64,000 bases of DNA from Tenacibaculum sp. MAR_2009_124 (GCF_900105455.1 NZ_FNSF01000002.1:675501-739500), one strand, 5' to 3'. Positions 1 to 10,041 are shown, counted from the stretch's first letter. A program made the numbers and translations. Notes: generated from the sequence alone by a model not told the origin.

Positions 1-95
1 TTAATAGCTTTCTCAGCAGCTTTAAGTTCTGCTTTCTGTGCAAAAGCACCCAAAGACGCTACTCCTAAAGAAAGAGCTAAAATCTGTTTTTTCAT
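1..95 (-). CDS. Secreted protein, N-terminal fragment only
   Basis: Only the first 31 or so codons are inside the window; the gene runs off the left edge. The visible start is a typical short signal peptide (MKKQILALSLGVASLGAFA) ending in an AQK cleavage context, followed by a Lys/Ala-rich helix (KAELKAAEKAIK). In flavobacteria a TPR-repeat periplasmic protein with this kind of N-terminus often follows gyrA, so a TPR protein is likely, but no repeat is visible here. It lies 13 bp downstream of gyrA on the same strand and is probably co-transcribed with it. Confidence 0.7.
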   Translation of the reverse strand, partial: MKKQILALSLGVASLGAFAQKAELKAAEKAI

Positions 96-108
96 TATTG
101 TTGTTATT

Positions 109-2619
109 TTATTGTTGTTCTTGATTCTCGTTACTGTCATTTTCAATTTCCATGCCATTTTCATCTATGGTCTCTTCTTCTTCTTCATGCATAACTTTTG
201 CAACGGCTGCAATACTATCGTTATTTTTAATATTTATTAAACGTACACCTTGCGTAGCTCTACCCATTACACGTAAATCCTCAACAGCTAGTCTAATGGT
301 TAGTCCAGATTTATTTATAATCATTAAATCATTAGAGTCATCAACGTTTTTAATAGCGACTAAGTTACCAGTTTTTTCTGAAATGTTCAATGTTTTAACA
401 CCTTTACCACCACGATTGGTAATTCTGTAGTCTTCAAGTTTGGAACGTTTACCGTATCCTTTTTCAGAAACTACTAAAATATTACTCTCCATATCATTTA
501 CAGAAACCATTCCGATTACTTCGTCATCTTCATGTTGAAGTGTTATTCCTCGCACACCAGAAGCTGTTCTACCCATTGGTCTTGTTTTTTCTTCTTCAAA
601 ACGAATGGTTTTACCAGATTTTAAGGCAAGCATAACTTGACTGTCTCCTGAAGTTAGTTTAGCTTCTAGTAACTCATCATTATCTTTAATGGTAATTGCG
701 TTAATTCCATTAGCTCTTGGACGAGAATACTGCTCTAAAGGAGTTTTCTTAACACGTCCTTTTTTGGTAGCCATGATAACAAACTGATTGTTGATGTAGT
801 CTTCATCTTTTAAATCACCAGTTACTAAGAACGCTTTTACCTTATCATCTTGTTCTATATTAATAAGGTTTTGAATTGCTCTACCTTTAGTGTTTTTACC
901 GCCTTCTGGAATCTCAAATACGCGCATCCAGAAAACTTTACCTTTTTGTGTAAAGAACATCATGTATTGATGATTCGTAGCTACGAATAAATGCTCTAAG
1001 AAATCTTCATTACGTGTAGTAGCACCTTTTTGACCTCTACCACCACGGTTTTGAACCTTGTACTCGTCTAAGTTAGTACGTTTTAAGTATCCTGCGTTAG
1101 AGATTGTAACAACCACTTGAGTGTTTGGAATCATATCCTCAATACGCATATCTCCACCAGCATACTCTATAACAGAACGTCTTTCATCTCCATATTTCTC
1201 TTTGATATGAAGTAATTCGTCTTTTATAATGGTATAACGTCTAGGTTCATTAGCTAAAATATCTTTTAAGTCGGCAATAGTTTTTATGATTTCATCATAC
1301 TCACCTCTTAACTTATCTTGTTCTAGACCTGTTAACTGACGCAAACGCATTTCAACAATAGCTCTTGCTTGAATTTCAGTAAGTTCGAATCGTTCGATTA
1401 ATTTTTCTCGAGCTTCGTCAGCGTTTGAAGAACCTCTTATTATTTCAATTACTTCGTCGATATTATCAGAAGCAATAATTAGTCCTTCTAAAATATGAGC
1501 ACGAGCTTCGGCTTTCTTAAGTTCAAACTCTGTTCTACGAACAATTACCTCATGTCTATGCTCAACAAAATAGTGAATTAACTGCTTTAAATTTAATTGT
1601 TCAGGACGACCTTTAACTAAAGCAATATTATTAACGCTAAACGATGTTTGAAGTTGTGTATATTTAAACAGTTTATTTAAAACAATATTAGGAACAGCAT
1701 CACGCTTTAAAATGTAAACAATACGCATTCCTTTTCTGTCAGACTCATCACGAATACTTGCAATTCCATCAAGTTTCTTATCATTCACTAAGTCAGCTGT
1801 TTTCTTAATCATTTCAGCCTTATTGACCTGATAAGGAATTTCAGTAACAATAATACACTCTCTGCCCTTAACTTCCTCAATACTAGTTTTAGCACGCATA
1901 ACAATACGTCCACGTCCTGTATGAAAAGCATCACGAACGCCGTCGTATCCGTATATAATACCACCAGTAGGGAAGTCTGGAGCACTAATGTGCTGCATTA
2001 GTTCGTCAATTTCAATATCCCTGTTATCGATATAGGCAATAGTACCATTAATAACTTCAGTTAAGTTATGTGGCGCCATATTTGTTGCCATACCTACAGC
2101 AATACCAGAGGCACCATTCACTAATAAATTAGGAATACGTGTTGGTAAAACTGTGGGTTCTTGTAAAGTGTCGTCAAAATTTAATTTATGATCTACAGTG
2201 TCTTTTTCAATATCAGATAACATTTCCTCTGATATTTTCTGCATACGTACCTCGGTATAACGCATTGCGGCAGGGCTATCACCATCAACTGAACCAAAAT
2301 TCCCTTGCCCATCTACCATTAAATAACGTATGTTCCAATCTTGAGCCATACGAACCATAGAATCATATACAGAAGTATCTCCATGTGGGTGATATTTACC
2401 CAGTACTTCCCCTACAATTCTCGCCGATTTTTTATAGGCTCCTGTAGCTTTAATTCCTAATTCATGCATTCCAAATAAAACTCTTCTATGTACTGGTTTC
2501 ATACCATCTCGTACATCAGGTAAAGCCCTCGATACAATCACCGACATTGAATAGTCGATATATGCTGATTTCATTTGTTCTTCAATGTTGATAGGAATCA
2601 ACTTTTCGCCATCTGCCAT
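109..2619 (-). CDS. gyrA: DNA gyrase subunit A
   Basis: Catalytic DNA-breakage/rejoining subunit of DNA gyrase, acting as A2B2 with GyrB to introduce negative supercoils. The 836 residues are the normal length. The N-terminal breakage-reunion domain has the quinolone-determining region and the active tyrosine in AAMRYTEVRM (about residue 121). The C-terminal beta-pinwheel starts after about residue 520 and carries the GyrA-box QNRGGRGQKG. The tail is acidic and Gln/Asn-rich, as in other Bacteroidota GyrA. The start ATG is preceded by AAAGGAAAAC, which resembles a ribosome binding site. It is divergent from clpC. Identification is secure. Confidence 0.98.
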   Translation of the reverse strand: MADGEKLIPINIEEQMKSAYIDYSMSVIVSRALPDVRDGMKPVHRRVLFGMHELGIKATGAYKKSARIVGEVLGKYHPHGDTSVYDSMVRMAQDWNIRYLMVDGQGNFGSVDGDSPAAMRYTEVRMQKISEEMLSDIEKDTVDHKLNFDDTLQEPTVLPTRIPNLLVNGASGIAVGMATNMAPHNLTEVINGTIAYIDNRDIEIDELMQHISAPDFPTGGIIYGYDGVRDAFHTGRGRIVMRAKTSIEEVKGRECIIVTEIPYQVNKAEMIKKTADLVNDKKLDGIASIRDESDRKGMRIVYILKRDAVPNIVLNKLFKYTQLQTSFSVNNIALVKGRPEQLNLKQLIHYFVEHRHEVIVRRTEFELKKAEARAHILEGLIIASDNIDEVIEIIRGSSNADEAREKLIERFELTEIQARAIVEMRLRQLTGLEQDKLRGEYDEIIKTIADLKDILANEPRRYTIIKDELLHIKEKYGDERRSVIEYAGGDMRIEDMIPNTQVVVTISNAGYLKRTNLDEYKVQNRGGRGQKGATTRNEDFLEHLFVATNHQYMMFFTQKGKVFWMRVFEIPEGGKNTKGRAIQNLINIEQDDKVKAFLVTGDLKDEDYINNQFVIMATKKGRVKKTPLEQYSRPRANGINAITIKDNDELLEAKLTSGDSQVMLALKSGKTIRFEEEKTRPMGRTASGVRGITLQHEDDEVIGMVSVNDMESNILVVSEKGYGKRSKLEDYRITNRGGKGVKTLNISEKTGNLVAIKNVDDSNDLMIINKSGLTIRLAVEDLRVMGRATQGVRLINIKNNDSIAAVAKVMHEEEEETIDENGMEIENDSNENQEQQ

Positions 2620-2728
2620 ATGTTTTCCTTTAAGATGTTAACATTCCGTATCTTACAATAAGAGATTTGTAAAATAAGAAACTCCTTCAAAATTATGTTT
2701 AATAAACGATGTGTTTTCTAAATCAGGG

Positions 2729-2758
2729 CAAGATACAATAATGTCATGTTTTACGCAA
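2729..2758 (-). promoter_or_regulatory. Possible gyrA promoter
   Basis: Read on the minus strand there is a TTG followed 20 nt later by TATCTTG, close to the Bacteroidota TTTG/TAnnTTTG promoter pattern. It would give a leader of roughly 100 nt for gyrA. This is a pattern match only. Confidence 0.3.
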
Positions 2759-2879
2759 CGTTTGCTAGTATAGTTTTGTCTTAGTTATCAACAATTTTTA
2801 GCACTATATTGTTTTATAAATTGAAATAAAATTCATTTCATAAAGACATATCGTCATGCCTTAGGTATATGGCATCTTT

Positions 2880-2913
2880 TTTGTATATTTAAAAAAAAAT
2901 CTAACTAACTTTA
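2880..2913 (+). promoter_or_regulatory. Possible clpC promoter
   Basis: TTTG at 2880-2883 and TAACTTTA at 2906-2913 with a 22-nt spacer resemble the Bacteroidota -33/-7 elements; the last base of the -7 box deviates. The clpC start codon follows about 27 nt later. The rest of the 320-bp divergent gyrA/clpC intergenic region shows nothing else recognisable. Confidence 0.45.
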
Positions 2914-2939
2914 CAACAAAAGAGACACAAATTAATTTT

Positions 2940-5492
2940 ATGGACGATAATTTTTCACCACAAGTTAGAGATGTGATAACATTTAGTAAAGAAGAAGCCT
3001 TACGATTAGGTCACGACTTTATTGGAACGGAGCACTTGCTTTTAGGATTAATAAGAAAAGGAGATGGTAAAGCCATTGAAATCTTAACTACTTTTGATGT
3101 GGATTTGGATTTGGTACGTAATAAGTTAGAGAAACTAAACCCGTCATCCCCGTCACTTGGTAATAATCAGAAAAAAAGCTTACATCTAACAAGACAAGCA
3201 GAGAAAGCAATAAAAACAACTTTTTTAGAGGCAAAGTTGTATCAAAGCAATGCGATTGATACGGCGCATTTATTATTATGTATTTTACGTAATGAGAATG
3301 ACCCAACAACAAAGTTGTTACAAAAATATGATATCGATTACGAGCAAGCAAAGGCTCTTTACAAGGAACTTCATGTAGAGGATTATTCAAGTCCGATTGC
3401 TGAAACACCTTCTGATGATGAGTTTAGCGATGATAAGTCGAATCCGTTTGGACAACAAACACCAAGAGGAAAACAAAACAAGAAGACTAAAACACCGGTT
3501 TTGGATAACTTTGGGCGTGATTTAACAGCGCTTGCCGAAGAGGGAAGGTTAGATCCAGTTGTTGGTCGATTAAAAGAAATTGAGCGTGTTTCTCAAATTT
3601 TAAGTCGTCGTAAAAAGAATAACCCAATGCTTATTGGTGAGCCAGGAGTTGGTAAATCTGCAATAGCAGAAGGTTTGGCATTGCGTATTGTAAATAGAAA
3701 GGTGTCGAGAATTCTTTTTGATAAGCGAATTGTATCTTTAGATTTAGCAAGTTTGGTTGCTGGAACAAAATACAGAGGGCAGTTTGAAGAGCGTATGAAA
3801 GCGTTGATGAATGAACTTGAGAAGAATGAAGATATTATATTATTCATAGATGAAATCCATACAATTGTTGGAGCAGGAGGTGCCACTGGTTCATTAGACG
3901 CTTCAAATATGTTGAAACCAGCTTTGGCAAGAGGTGAAATTCAATGTATTGGTGCTACAACACTTGATGAATATAGAACGAATATAGAAAAAGATGGTGC
4001 GTTAGAGCGTCGTTTCCAAAAAGTGATAGTAGATCCTACTACCGTTGAAGAAACCGTTCAGATCTTGCATAATATTAAAAGTAAATACGAATCTCATCAT
4101 CATGTTAATTACACAGATCAAGCAATTGAGGCTTGTGTGAAATTAACCAATCGTTATATGACGGATAGATACCTTCCAGACAAAGCTATTGATGCTTTGG
4201 ATGAGGCAGGAAGTCGTATTCATATTACAAATATTGTTGTTCCTCAACAAATTTTGGAAATTGAAGCGAAATTAGAAGAAATCAGAGATCGTAAAACTAA
4301 GGCTGTAAGCGGACAAAAATATGAAGAGGCAGCGAAGTTACGCGACGATGAGAAGAATTTGGAAATAGCTCTTGAGTCTGCGCAAAATCAATGGGAAGAA
4401 GATTCTAAACTTCATAGAGAAATAGTTACAGAAGATAATGTAGCTGAAGTTGTTTCTATGATGACGGGAATACCAGTTAATAGAGTTGCAGAAGCTGAGA
4501 GTAATAGATTGGCTGAATTACCAAACATGATTAAAGGAAAAGTTATTGGTCAAGATGAAGCAGTAACTAAGGTGGTAAAAGCAATTCAACGTAATAGAGT
4601 TGGACTGAAAGACCCAAATAAACCAATTGGATCTTTTATTTTCTTAGGATCCACTGGGGTTGGAAAAACTCAATTAGCTAAGGTATTAGCGAGAGAATTA
4701 TTTGATTCAGATGATTCTTTAATAAGAATTGATATGAGTGAATATATGGAGAAGTTCGCTATATCAAGACTAATAGGAGCGCCTCCAGGATACGTTGGAT
4801 ATGAAGAAGGTGGTCAATTAACAGAGAAAGTTAGAAGAAAGCCTTATTCTGTAGTGCTTTTGGATGAAATTGAAAAAGCTCATCCTGACGTGTTTAACAT
4901 GTTGTTACAAATTTTAGATGATGGACATATTACTGATAGTTTAGGAAGAAAAATAGACTTTAGGAATACGATAATTATTATGACATCAAATATTGGTGTT
5001 CGTAAGTTAAAAGATTTTGGAGGAGGAGTTGGATTTGGGACTTCTTCGAAGAAAGATCAGGAAGATGCCCATGCAAAGAGTATTATTGAAGGTGCACTGA
5101 AGAAGACGTTTGCTCCTGAATTCTTAAATCGTATTGATGATGTAATTATTTTCAATACTCTTGAACGTGAAGATATTCATAAAATCATTGATATTGAGTT
5201 AGAGAAATTATTAGCACGTATTGCTGATTTAGGATATAACTTGACTTTAAGTGAGAAGGCTAAAGATTATATTTCTGATAAAGGGTTTGATAAACAATAT
5301 GGAGCGAGACCTTTAAAAAGAGCGATTCAGAAGTATATTGAAGATGCCTTAGCAGAAGAAATTGTAAATTCTAAGGTTGATGAAGGAGATTCTATTTTTA
5401 TGGACTTAGATGACGAAACAAAGCGACTAAGTATTAAAATAGAGAAAGGAGAGAAATCTGAAGAAACTCGAACCGAGATAGACGAAGAATAA
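2940..5492 (+). CDS. clpC: ATP-dependent Clp protease ATP-binding subunit ClpC
   Basis: AAA+ unfoldase that feeds substrates to ClpP. Domains in order: ClpN double repeat (about 1-150), first AAA+ module with Walker A GEPGVGKSA (about 230), a middle UVR-type segment (QKYEEAAKLRDDEKN, about 460) that marks ClpC rather than ClpB, second AAA+ module with GSTGVGKTQ (about 570), and the C-terminal ClpB-D2-small domain. 850 residues is typical. Single-gene unit: promoter-like sequence upstream and a strong terminator directly downstream. Confidence 0.97.
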   Translation: MDDNFSPQVRDVITFSKEEALRLGHDFIGTEHLLLGLIRKGDGKAIEILTTFDVDLDLVRNKLEKLNPSSPSLGNNQKKSLHLTRQAEKAIKTTFLEAKLYQSNAIDTAHLLLCILRNENDPTTKLLQKYDIDYEQAKALYKELHVEDYSSPIAETPSDDEFSDDKSNPFGQQTPRGKQNKKTKTPVLDNFGRDLTALAEEGRLDPVVGRLKEIERVSQILSRRKKNNPMLIGEPGVGKSAIAEGLALRIVNRKVSRILFDKRIVSLDLASLVAGTKYRGQFEERMKALMNELEKNEDIILFIDEIHTIVGAGGATGSLDASNMLKPALARGEIQCIGATTLDEYRTNIEKDGALERRFQKVIVDPTTVEETVQILHNIKSKYESHHHVNYTDQAIEACVKLTNRYMTDRYLPDKAIDALDEAGSRIHITNIVVPQQILEIEAKLEEIRDRKTKAVSGQKYEEAAKLRDDEKNLEIALESAQNQWEEDSKLHREIVTEDNVAEVVSMMTGIPVNRVAEAESNRLAELPNMIKGKVIGQDEAVTKVVKAIQRNRVGLKDPNKPIGSFIFLGSTGVGKTQLAKVLARELFDSDDSLIRIDMSEYMEKFAISRLIGAPPGYVGYEEGGQLTEKVRRKPYSVVLLDEIEKAHPDVFNMLLQILDDGHITDSLGRKIDFRNTIIIMTSNIGVRKLKDFGGGVGFGTSSKKDQEDAHAKSIIEGALKKTFAPEFLNRIDDVIIFNTLEREDIHKIIDIELEKLLARIADLGYNLTLSEKAKDYISDKGFDKQYGARPLKRAIQKYIEDALAEEIVNSKVDEGDSIFMDLDDETKRLSIKIEKGEKSEETRTEIDEE

Positions 5493-5496
5493 ATAG

Positions 5497-5526
5497 AAAA
5501 AGCCCGATGAAAATCGGGCTTTTTTA
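5497..5526 (+). terminator. Rho-independent terminator after clpC
   Basis: Stem AAAAGCCCGAT, loop GAAA, stem ATCGGGCTTTTT followed by T-run, beginning 4 nt after the clpC stop codon. The A-run on the left means it can also terminate the converging NlpC/P60 transcript from the right. Confidence 0.9.
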
Positions 5527-5529
5527 TGT

Positions 5530-6297
5530 TTAAATAAAACGTTTTATAACTCTTAATTTATGCGTGTGTTGATGCGTGTCTATATTATAGATACCACTAT
5601 GATCTAACTTGTCTATTCTTACTTTGCCATGAGCGTGAATTATATTGTAATCATTCATGATAATCCCTACATGGGTGATCATTCCTTCTTCGTTATCAAA
5701 AAAAGCTAAATCACCTGGTTCACTCTCTTCAATAAAACTTAAAACTTCACCTTGAGAGGCCTGTTCTTTGGCGTCTCTTAATAGCTGATAACCACAAAGT
5801 TTGTATACAGTTTGCGTAAAGCCAGAACAATCAATACCAAAAGGAGATTTTCCTCCCCATAAATAAGGGACATTTAAAAATAAAAATGCCTTTTCAATAA
5901 TAGAGCTTTTTGGAAGTTGCTCACCATAAACTTTACCTTCATATGTATAGCTTTGCTCGTGAATCCTTAAATTGTGTTCATTAAAAAAAGGTAGCTGAGC
6001 GCCTAAAGGTATTGTGGTGAGGTTATTGGTGTTGTCGGTAATAAAATCAATAAGTTCACCCGCATAATGTTTTTTACTTTTACATAGAGTATGATAGTCT
6101 TCTTCTAAAATATCTTTGTATTGTTTATTGTCAATATAGCCCTCATACCCATCAAAAGATAGCTTTATTTTACTCCATTTTTTATCTTTCTCAAGAATAG
6201 TAAAATGTTCACCAAAAACAACCTGGTTAACCATTTCTGAAGTGTCCGAAGGGGTTAGTCGTAAAGGGACAATACTAAGGTTACAAATTCCAAACAT
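5530..6297 (-). CDS. NlpC/P60 family peptidoglycan hydrolase with SH3 domains
   Basis: Probable cell-wall cysteine endopeptidase of family C40. The first about 120 residues look like bacterial SH3 modules (LRLTPSDTSEMVNQVVFGE, WSKIKLSFDGYEGYI). The catalytic NlpC/P60 domain follows (about 130-255) with the Cys in GIDCSGFTQTVY, the His in ITHVGIIM and a third polar residue in IIHAHGKVR. No clear signal peptide is visible at the chosen start, as in related flavobacterial DipZ-like or YkfC-like gamma-D-Glu-diamino-acid hydrolases, which have the same SH3-NlpC layout. It lies 22 bp downstream of the thiolase gene on the same strand, probably co-transcribed. Confidence 0.85.
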   Translation of the reverse strand: MFGICNLSIVPLRLTPSDTSEMVNQVVFGEHFTILEKDKKWSKIKLSFDGYEGYIDNKQYKDILEEDYHTLCKSKKHYAGELIDFITDNTNNLTTIPLGAQLPFFNEHNLRIHEQSYTYEGKVYGEQLPKSSIIEKAFLFLNVPYLWGGKSPFGIDCSGFTQTVYKLCGYQLLRDAKEQASQGEVLSFIEESEPGDLAFFDNEEGMITHVGIIMNDYNIIHAHGKVRIDKLDHSGIYNIDTHQHTHKLRVIKRFI

Positions 6298-6319
6298 TAA
6301 AATAGGGAGATGATAAATA

Positions 6320-7495
6320 TTAAATTTTTTCTATAACCATTGCACTTGCTCCACCTCCGCCATTGCATATTCCAGCAGCTCCGATCTTAGCATTGTTTTG
6401 GTTTAATATAGATGTTAAAGCGATAATTATTCTAGCTCCAGAAACTCCTAATGGATGCCCTAATGAAACGGCTCCACCATTTACATTTACTTTAGTAGCA
6501 TCTAATCCCAAGATTTTCATGTTGGCTAAACCAACAACAGAAAAAGCTTCGTTTAATTCGAAATAATCAACATCATCAATAGATATTCCCGCTTTATCTA
6601 ATGCCTTAGGTAAAGCTTTGGCTGGAGCTGTTGTAAACCACTTTGGTTCATGAGCAGCATCAGCGTAACTTTTTATTTTTGCTAGAGGAGTTATACCTAA
6701 TTCCTTCGCTTTTTCCGATGACATTAAAACTAGGGCAGCACCACCATCATTAATAGTAGAGGCATTTGCAGCAGTTACCGTACCTTCTTTAGTGAAAGCA
6801 GGACGTAAAGCTGGAATTTTTTCCATTTTCACATTCTTGTATTCCTCATCTTCACTAAAAATTAAAGGTTCACCTCTTCTTTGCGGAACTTCTACAGGTA
6901 CTATTTCATCATTAAATTTACCTTCGCTCCAAGCTTTGGCAGATCTATTATATGATTCTATAGCGAAATTATCTTGGTCTTCTCTTGTAAATTCATATTC
7001 TGTAGCGCAATCATCGGCACATACACCCATAGCTACTTTGTCATATGCGTCTACAAGTCCATCTCTCTGCATTCCATCTTCCAAGGTAATAGGTCCGAAT
7101 TTACTTCCATTTCTTGCATGCTGATAGTGAGGTATCATACTCATGTTTTCCATTCCACCAGCTACAACAATATCAGCATCACCTAACGCAATCGTTTGCG
7201 CTCCTAACATAATAGATTTCATTCCCGATGCACAAACTTTATTAACGGTTGTACAAGGAGTTGTGTCAGGAATTCCTGCAAACATGGCAGCCTGTCTTGC
7301 AGGTGCTTGACCTAATCCAGCAGAAACCACATTTCCCATAAAAACTTCATCAACCAATTCAGGCTTTAAATTAATTTTATCTAAGGCTCCCTTAATGGCA
7401 GTAGCACCAAGCTTAGGAGCAGGTATCTTAGATAAAGTACCTAAAAAGCTTCCTATTGGTGTTCTGGCAACCGATGCGATAACTACTTCTTTCAT
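6320..7495 (-). CDS. Acetyl-CoA C-acetyltransferase (thiolase)
   Basis: Thiolase of the biosynthetic/degradative type II family, condensing two acetyl-CoA or cleaving beta-ketoacyl-CoA. Key residues are visible: nucleophilic Cys in NKVCASGMKS (about residue 89), the GHPLGVSGAR motif with catalytic His, and the second Cys in ICNGGGGASA near the C-terminus. Family members begin at KEVVIxSxxRTPIG, so the internal ATG at 7495 (391 aa) is preferred; an upstream ATG at 7528 adds 11 residues (402 aa) with no family counterpart. Divergent from the HD-domain gene. Confidence 0.92.
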   Translation of the reverse strand: MKEVVIASVARTPIGSFLGTLSKIPAPKLGATAIKGALDKINLKPELVDEVFMGNVVSAGLGQAPARQAAMFAGIPDTTPCTTVNKVCASGMKSIMLGAQTIALGDADIVVAGGMENMSMIPHYQHARNGSKFGPITLEDGMQRDGLVDAYDKVAMGVCADDCATEYEFTREDQDNFAIESYNRSAKAWSEGKFNDEIVPVEVPQRRGEPLIFSEDEEYKNVKMEKIPALRPAFTKEGTVTAANASTINDGGAALVLMSSEKAKELGITPLAKIKSYADAAHEPKWFTTAPAKALPKALDKAGISIDDVDYFELNEAFSVVGLANMKILGLDATKVNVNGGAVSLGHPLGVSGARIIIALTSILNQNNAKIGAAGICNGGGGASAMVIEKI

Positions 7496-7600
7496 ATTTA
7501 GATTTTGTATTTGCGTTAAATTAGTCATGCGAAAATAACTATTTTATACCAACTACTCAAATTATACAGAAAGGTTATCTTTACGTTTTAAATCAAAAAA

Positions 7601-9664
7601 ATGAGTCAACTTATAGATAAATTATATAAACACAATGCCATTGTTTATAAGGTATTACTTTTTCTACTAACAGCGGGTTCTATTGTCTATTTATTTCCCA
7701 GAGGAGGACAGTTTAAATATGATTTTGCTTTAGGAAAAGCTTGGCAGTATGATAACTTGTATTCCCCTTTTGATTTTGCGATTTATAAAGGTGATGATGA
7801 AATTGAAAAGGAAAAAGAGGACTTAACTATTGAAAGTAAAAAATACTTTGCTTTTGATGATGATATTCGACGTGATGTAATAGCTCAATATAAAGAGCAA
7901 ATTGATAGAGCACCTGCCTCTGATTCCTTAACAGTTAAGGACGTTGAGGAACTTCGCAAGCGTGGCGTTTCCATTGTTAATTTGATTTATCAATATGGGT
8001 TTATCAATGAGAGTGCAGTAGAGGCCAATGGTAATAGCAGGGATGAGGTAGTAGTGTTAAGAAAGGGGAATTCTGTAGAGGATATTTTGTTTTCGAAATT
8101 GGTGCAATCCGAAGATATATTGCTTGTTATTGATCAAAAAACTCAAGATTTAAGTGAGCACAAGCAGCAACTAATTCTGAATGCTTTGGCTAGTGCCGTT
8201 AAACCAAATGTTAGCTTTGATGAAAAGTTTACAAATAAGGAGTTAGAGGAGAAAATAAAAACCATTTCTTATACAAAAGGGATGGTTTCGGAAGGTGAGT
8301 TAATTATTGAAAAGGGAGGGATAATTGAAGGTGAACGTTATCATATGTTGAGATCGTATGAACAGGCATCTCAGTCAACTATTTGGTCAAAGTCTAATTA
8401 TAGCTGGATTTTATCAGGTTATGGAGTGCTGGTCTCGTTAGCCTTATTAATGCTACTCCTATTTTTGATGCGATATCGCCCTGATATTTTTAACAACAAC
8501 AATAAAGTAACTTTTATCTTCTTTAATGTTTTTGTGATGATTTTAGTCCAAACTCTAGTGGTAAAAGCAAATATCGATTACGTGTATGTAGTTCCTTTAA
8601 GTATTTTACCGATTGTATTAAAAGCTTTCTTTGACGCTCGATTAGGATTATTTACGCATGTATTAACCGTACTATTACTTGGATTTATAGTACCGAATAG
8701 CTTCGAATTTATCTATCTGCATATAATTGCTGGTATTGTTACTATTTTAACGGTTTCCGAGCTTTATAAAAGGGCAAACCTATTTATTAGTATTGGACAG
8801 ATTACGTTAATTTATATGATCACGTATTTGGCATTTTCAATAATCAAAGAAGGGAATGCTGATCAGATCAAATGGTTATATTTTGGTCTTTTTGCTGCGA
8901 ATGGATTGCTTTCGTTTTTGGCAGTATTCTTTATCTATTTTTATGAGAAGTTATTTGGATTGGTCTCTGATGTTACGTTATTGGAACTTTCAAATACAAA
9001 TTCTAAGCTTTTAAGAGATTTGAATGAGAAAGCCCCAGGAACCTTTCAACATTCAATGCAAGTGGCTAATTTAGCGGAAGCGGCAGCAAATGAAATTGGA
9101 GCAAATTCAATGTTAGTTAGAACAGGTGCTTTGTATCATGATATAGGGAAAATGGTAAATCCGATGTATTTTACGGAAAATCAATCCACAGGTGTAAATC
9201 CTCATAATGATCTTTCACCAAAAGATAGTGCTCGAATAATTTTGGACCATGTGATCAATGGGATTGAAATTGCCAAGAAAAATAATTTACCAGATAGGAT
9301 TATAGATTTTATTAGAACTCACCATGGAACGAGTGTTACATATTATTTTTATAAAACGGAATTAGAAAACAATCCGAGTGGAGAAGTAGATATAAAAAAG
9401 TTTCAATATCAAGGCCCAATTCCTTTTTCAAAAGAAACAGCTATTTTAATGATGTGTGATGCGGCAGAAGCTGCCTCAAAAAGCATAAAAGAGCCAACGG
9501 CTCACAAAATAGACGAACTGATTGATCGCATTATTGAGAAACAAAAAAACGATAATCAGTTCATAAATTCAGATATTACTTTTAGAGAGATAGAAAAAAT
9601 AAAAAAAATTATTAAGAATAAGTTGATGAATATCTACCACTTACGAGTTGAGTATCCAGATTAG
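7601..9664 (+). CDS. 7TM-HD phosphohydrolase, PgpH-type c-di-AMP phosphodiesterase
   Basis: Membrane-bound HD-domain phosphodiesterase. 687 residues: an N-terminal membrane helix, an extracytoplasmic 7TMR-HDED domain (about 50-260), seven hydrophobic segments (about 270-460), then a cytosolic HD domain with HSMQVANLAE, the HD pair in ALYHDIGKM and a further HHGT. This order is that of PgpH, which hydrolyses cyclic di-AMP. Substrate is inferred from the family. A TATCTTTA -7-like box lies about 18 nt before the start. Followed by the tRNA operon. Confidence 0.9.
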   Translation: MSQLIDKLYKHNAIVYKVLLFLLTAGSIVYLFPRGGQFKYDFALGKAWQYDNLYSPFDFAIYKGDDEIEKEKEDLTIESKKYFAFDDDIRRDVIAQYKEQIDRAPASDSLTVKDVEELRKRGVSIVNLIYQYGFINESAVEANGNSRDEVVVLRKGNSVEDILFSKLVQSEDILLVIDQKTQDLSEHKQQLILNALASAVKPNVSFDEKFTNKELEEKIKTISYTKGMVSEGELIIEKGGIIEGERYHMLRSYEQASQSTIWSKSNYSWILSGYGVLVSLALLMLLLFLMRYRPDIFNNNNKVTFIFFNVFVMILVQTLVVKANIDYVYVVPLSILPIVLKAFFDARLGLFTHVLTVLLLGFIVPNSFEFIYLHIIAGIVTILTVSELYKRANLFISIGQITLIYMITYLAFSIIKEGNADQIKWLYFGLFAANGLLSFLAVFFIYFYEKLFGLVSDVTLLELSNTNSKLLRDLNEKAPGTFQHSMQVANLAEAAANEIGANSMLVRTGALYHDIGKMVNPMYFTENQSTGVNPHNDLSPKDSARIILDHVINGIEIAKKNNLPDRIIDFIRTHHGTSVTYYFYKTELENNPSGEVDIKKFQYQGPIPFSKETAILMMCDAAEAASKSIKEPTAHKIDELIDRIIEKQKNDNQFINSDITFREIEKIKKIIKNKLMNIYHLRVEYPD

Positions 9665-9685
9665 TGAATTTTTTTATTAAAAAAG

Positions 9686-9717
9686 TTTGTGAGAACGTTT
9701 AATAAGTACTAGATTTG
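9686..9717 (+). promoter_or_regulatory. tRNA operon promoter
   Basis: TTTG (9686-9689), a 20-nt spacer and TAGATTTG (9710-9717) match the Bacteroidota sigma-A consensus exactly. Transcription would begin about 35 nt ahead of the tRNA-Ser. Confidence 0.8.
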
Positions 9718-9759
9718 CACTCGCAATTTGAGATTCATACATTGAATTTCTAATAGCAA

Positions 9760-9843
9760 GGAGAGGTGCCAGAGTGGTAATGGAGCAGATTGCTAATCTG
9801 TCGACGGGTAACTGTCGCCAGGGTTCGAGTCCCTGTCTCTCCG
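9760..9843 (+). tRNA. tRNA-Ser(GCT)
   Basis: Class II tRNA with a long variable arm. Acceptor GGAGAGG pairs with TCTCTCC, the anticodon loop TTGCTAA holds GCT, and the T-arm is CAGGG-TTCGAGT-CCCTG. First gene of a three-tRNA operon. Confidence 0.95.
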
Positions 9844-9860
9844 CAATTAAGATGACTTAT

Positions 9861-9935
9861 CGGGGTGTAGCGTAGCCCGGTCATCGCGCCTCGTTTGGGA
9901 CGAGGAGGTCGCAGGTTCGAATCCTGCCACCCCGA
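9861..9935 (+). tRNA. tRNA-Pro(TGG)
   Basis: Acceptor CGGGGTG pairs with CACCCCG; anticodon stem CCTCG/CGAGG encloses the loop TTTGGGA with anticodon TGG; T-arm GCAGG-TTCGAAT-CCTGC. CCA is not encoded. Confidence 0.95.
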
Positions 9936-9964
9936 CACTGTTTTCGTAGAAACATAAAAACTAC

Positions 9965-10038
9965 GGGCTCGTAGCTCAGCTGGATAGAGCACCTCCCTTC
10001 TAAGGAGGCGGTCATAGGTTCGAATCCTATCGGGCTCA
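9965..10038 (+). tRNA. tRNA-Arg(TCT)
   Basis: Acceptor GGGCTCG pairs with CGGGCTC (two G-U pairs); anticodon stem CCTCC/GGAGG encloses CTTCTAA with anticodon TCT; T-arm ATAGG-TTCGAAT-CCTAT. Last gene of the tRNA operon. Confidence 0.95.
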
Positions 10039-10041
10039 CAT

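Noticed and set aside
9750..9992. 80-codon minus-strand ORF
   Set aside because: It lies wholly across the tRNA-Ser and tRNA-Pro genes and its translation is a by-product of tRNA sequence.
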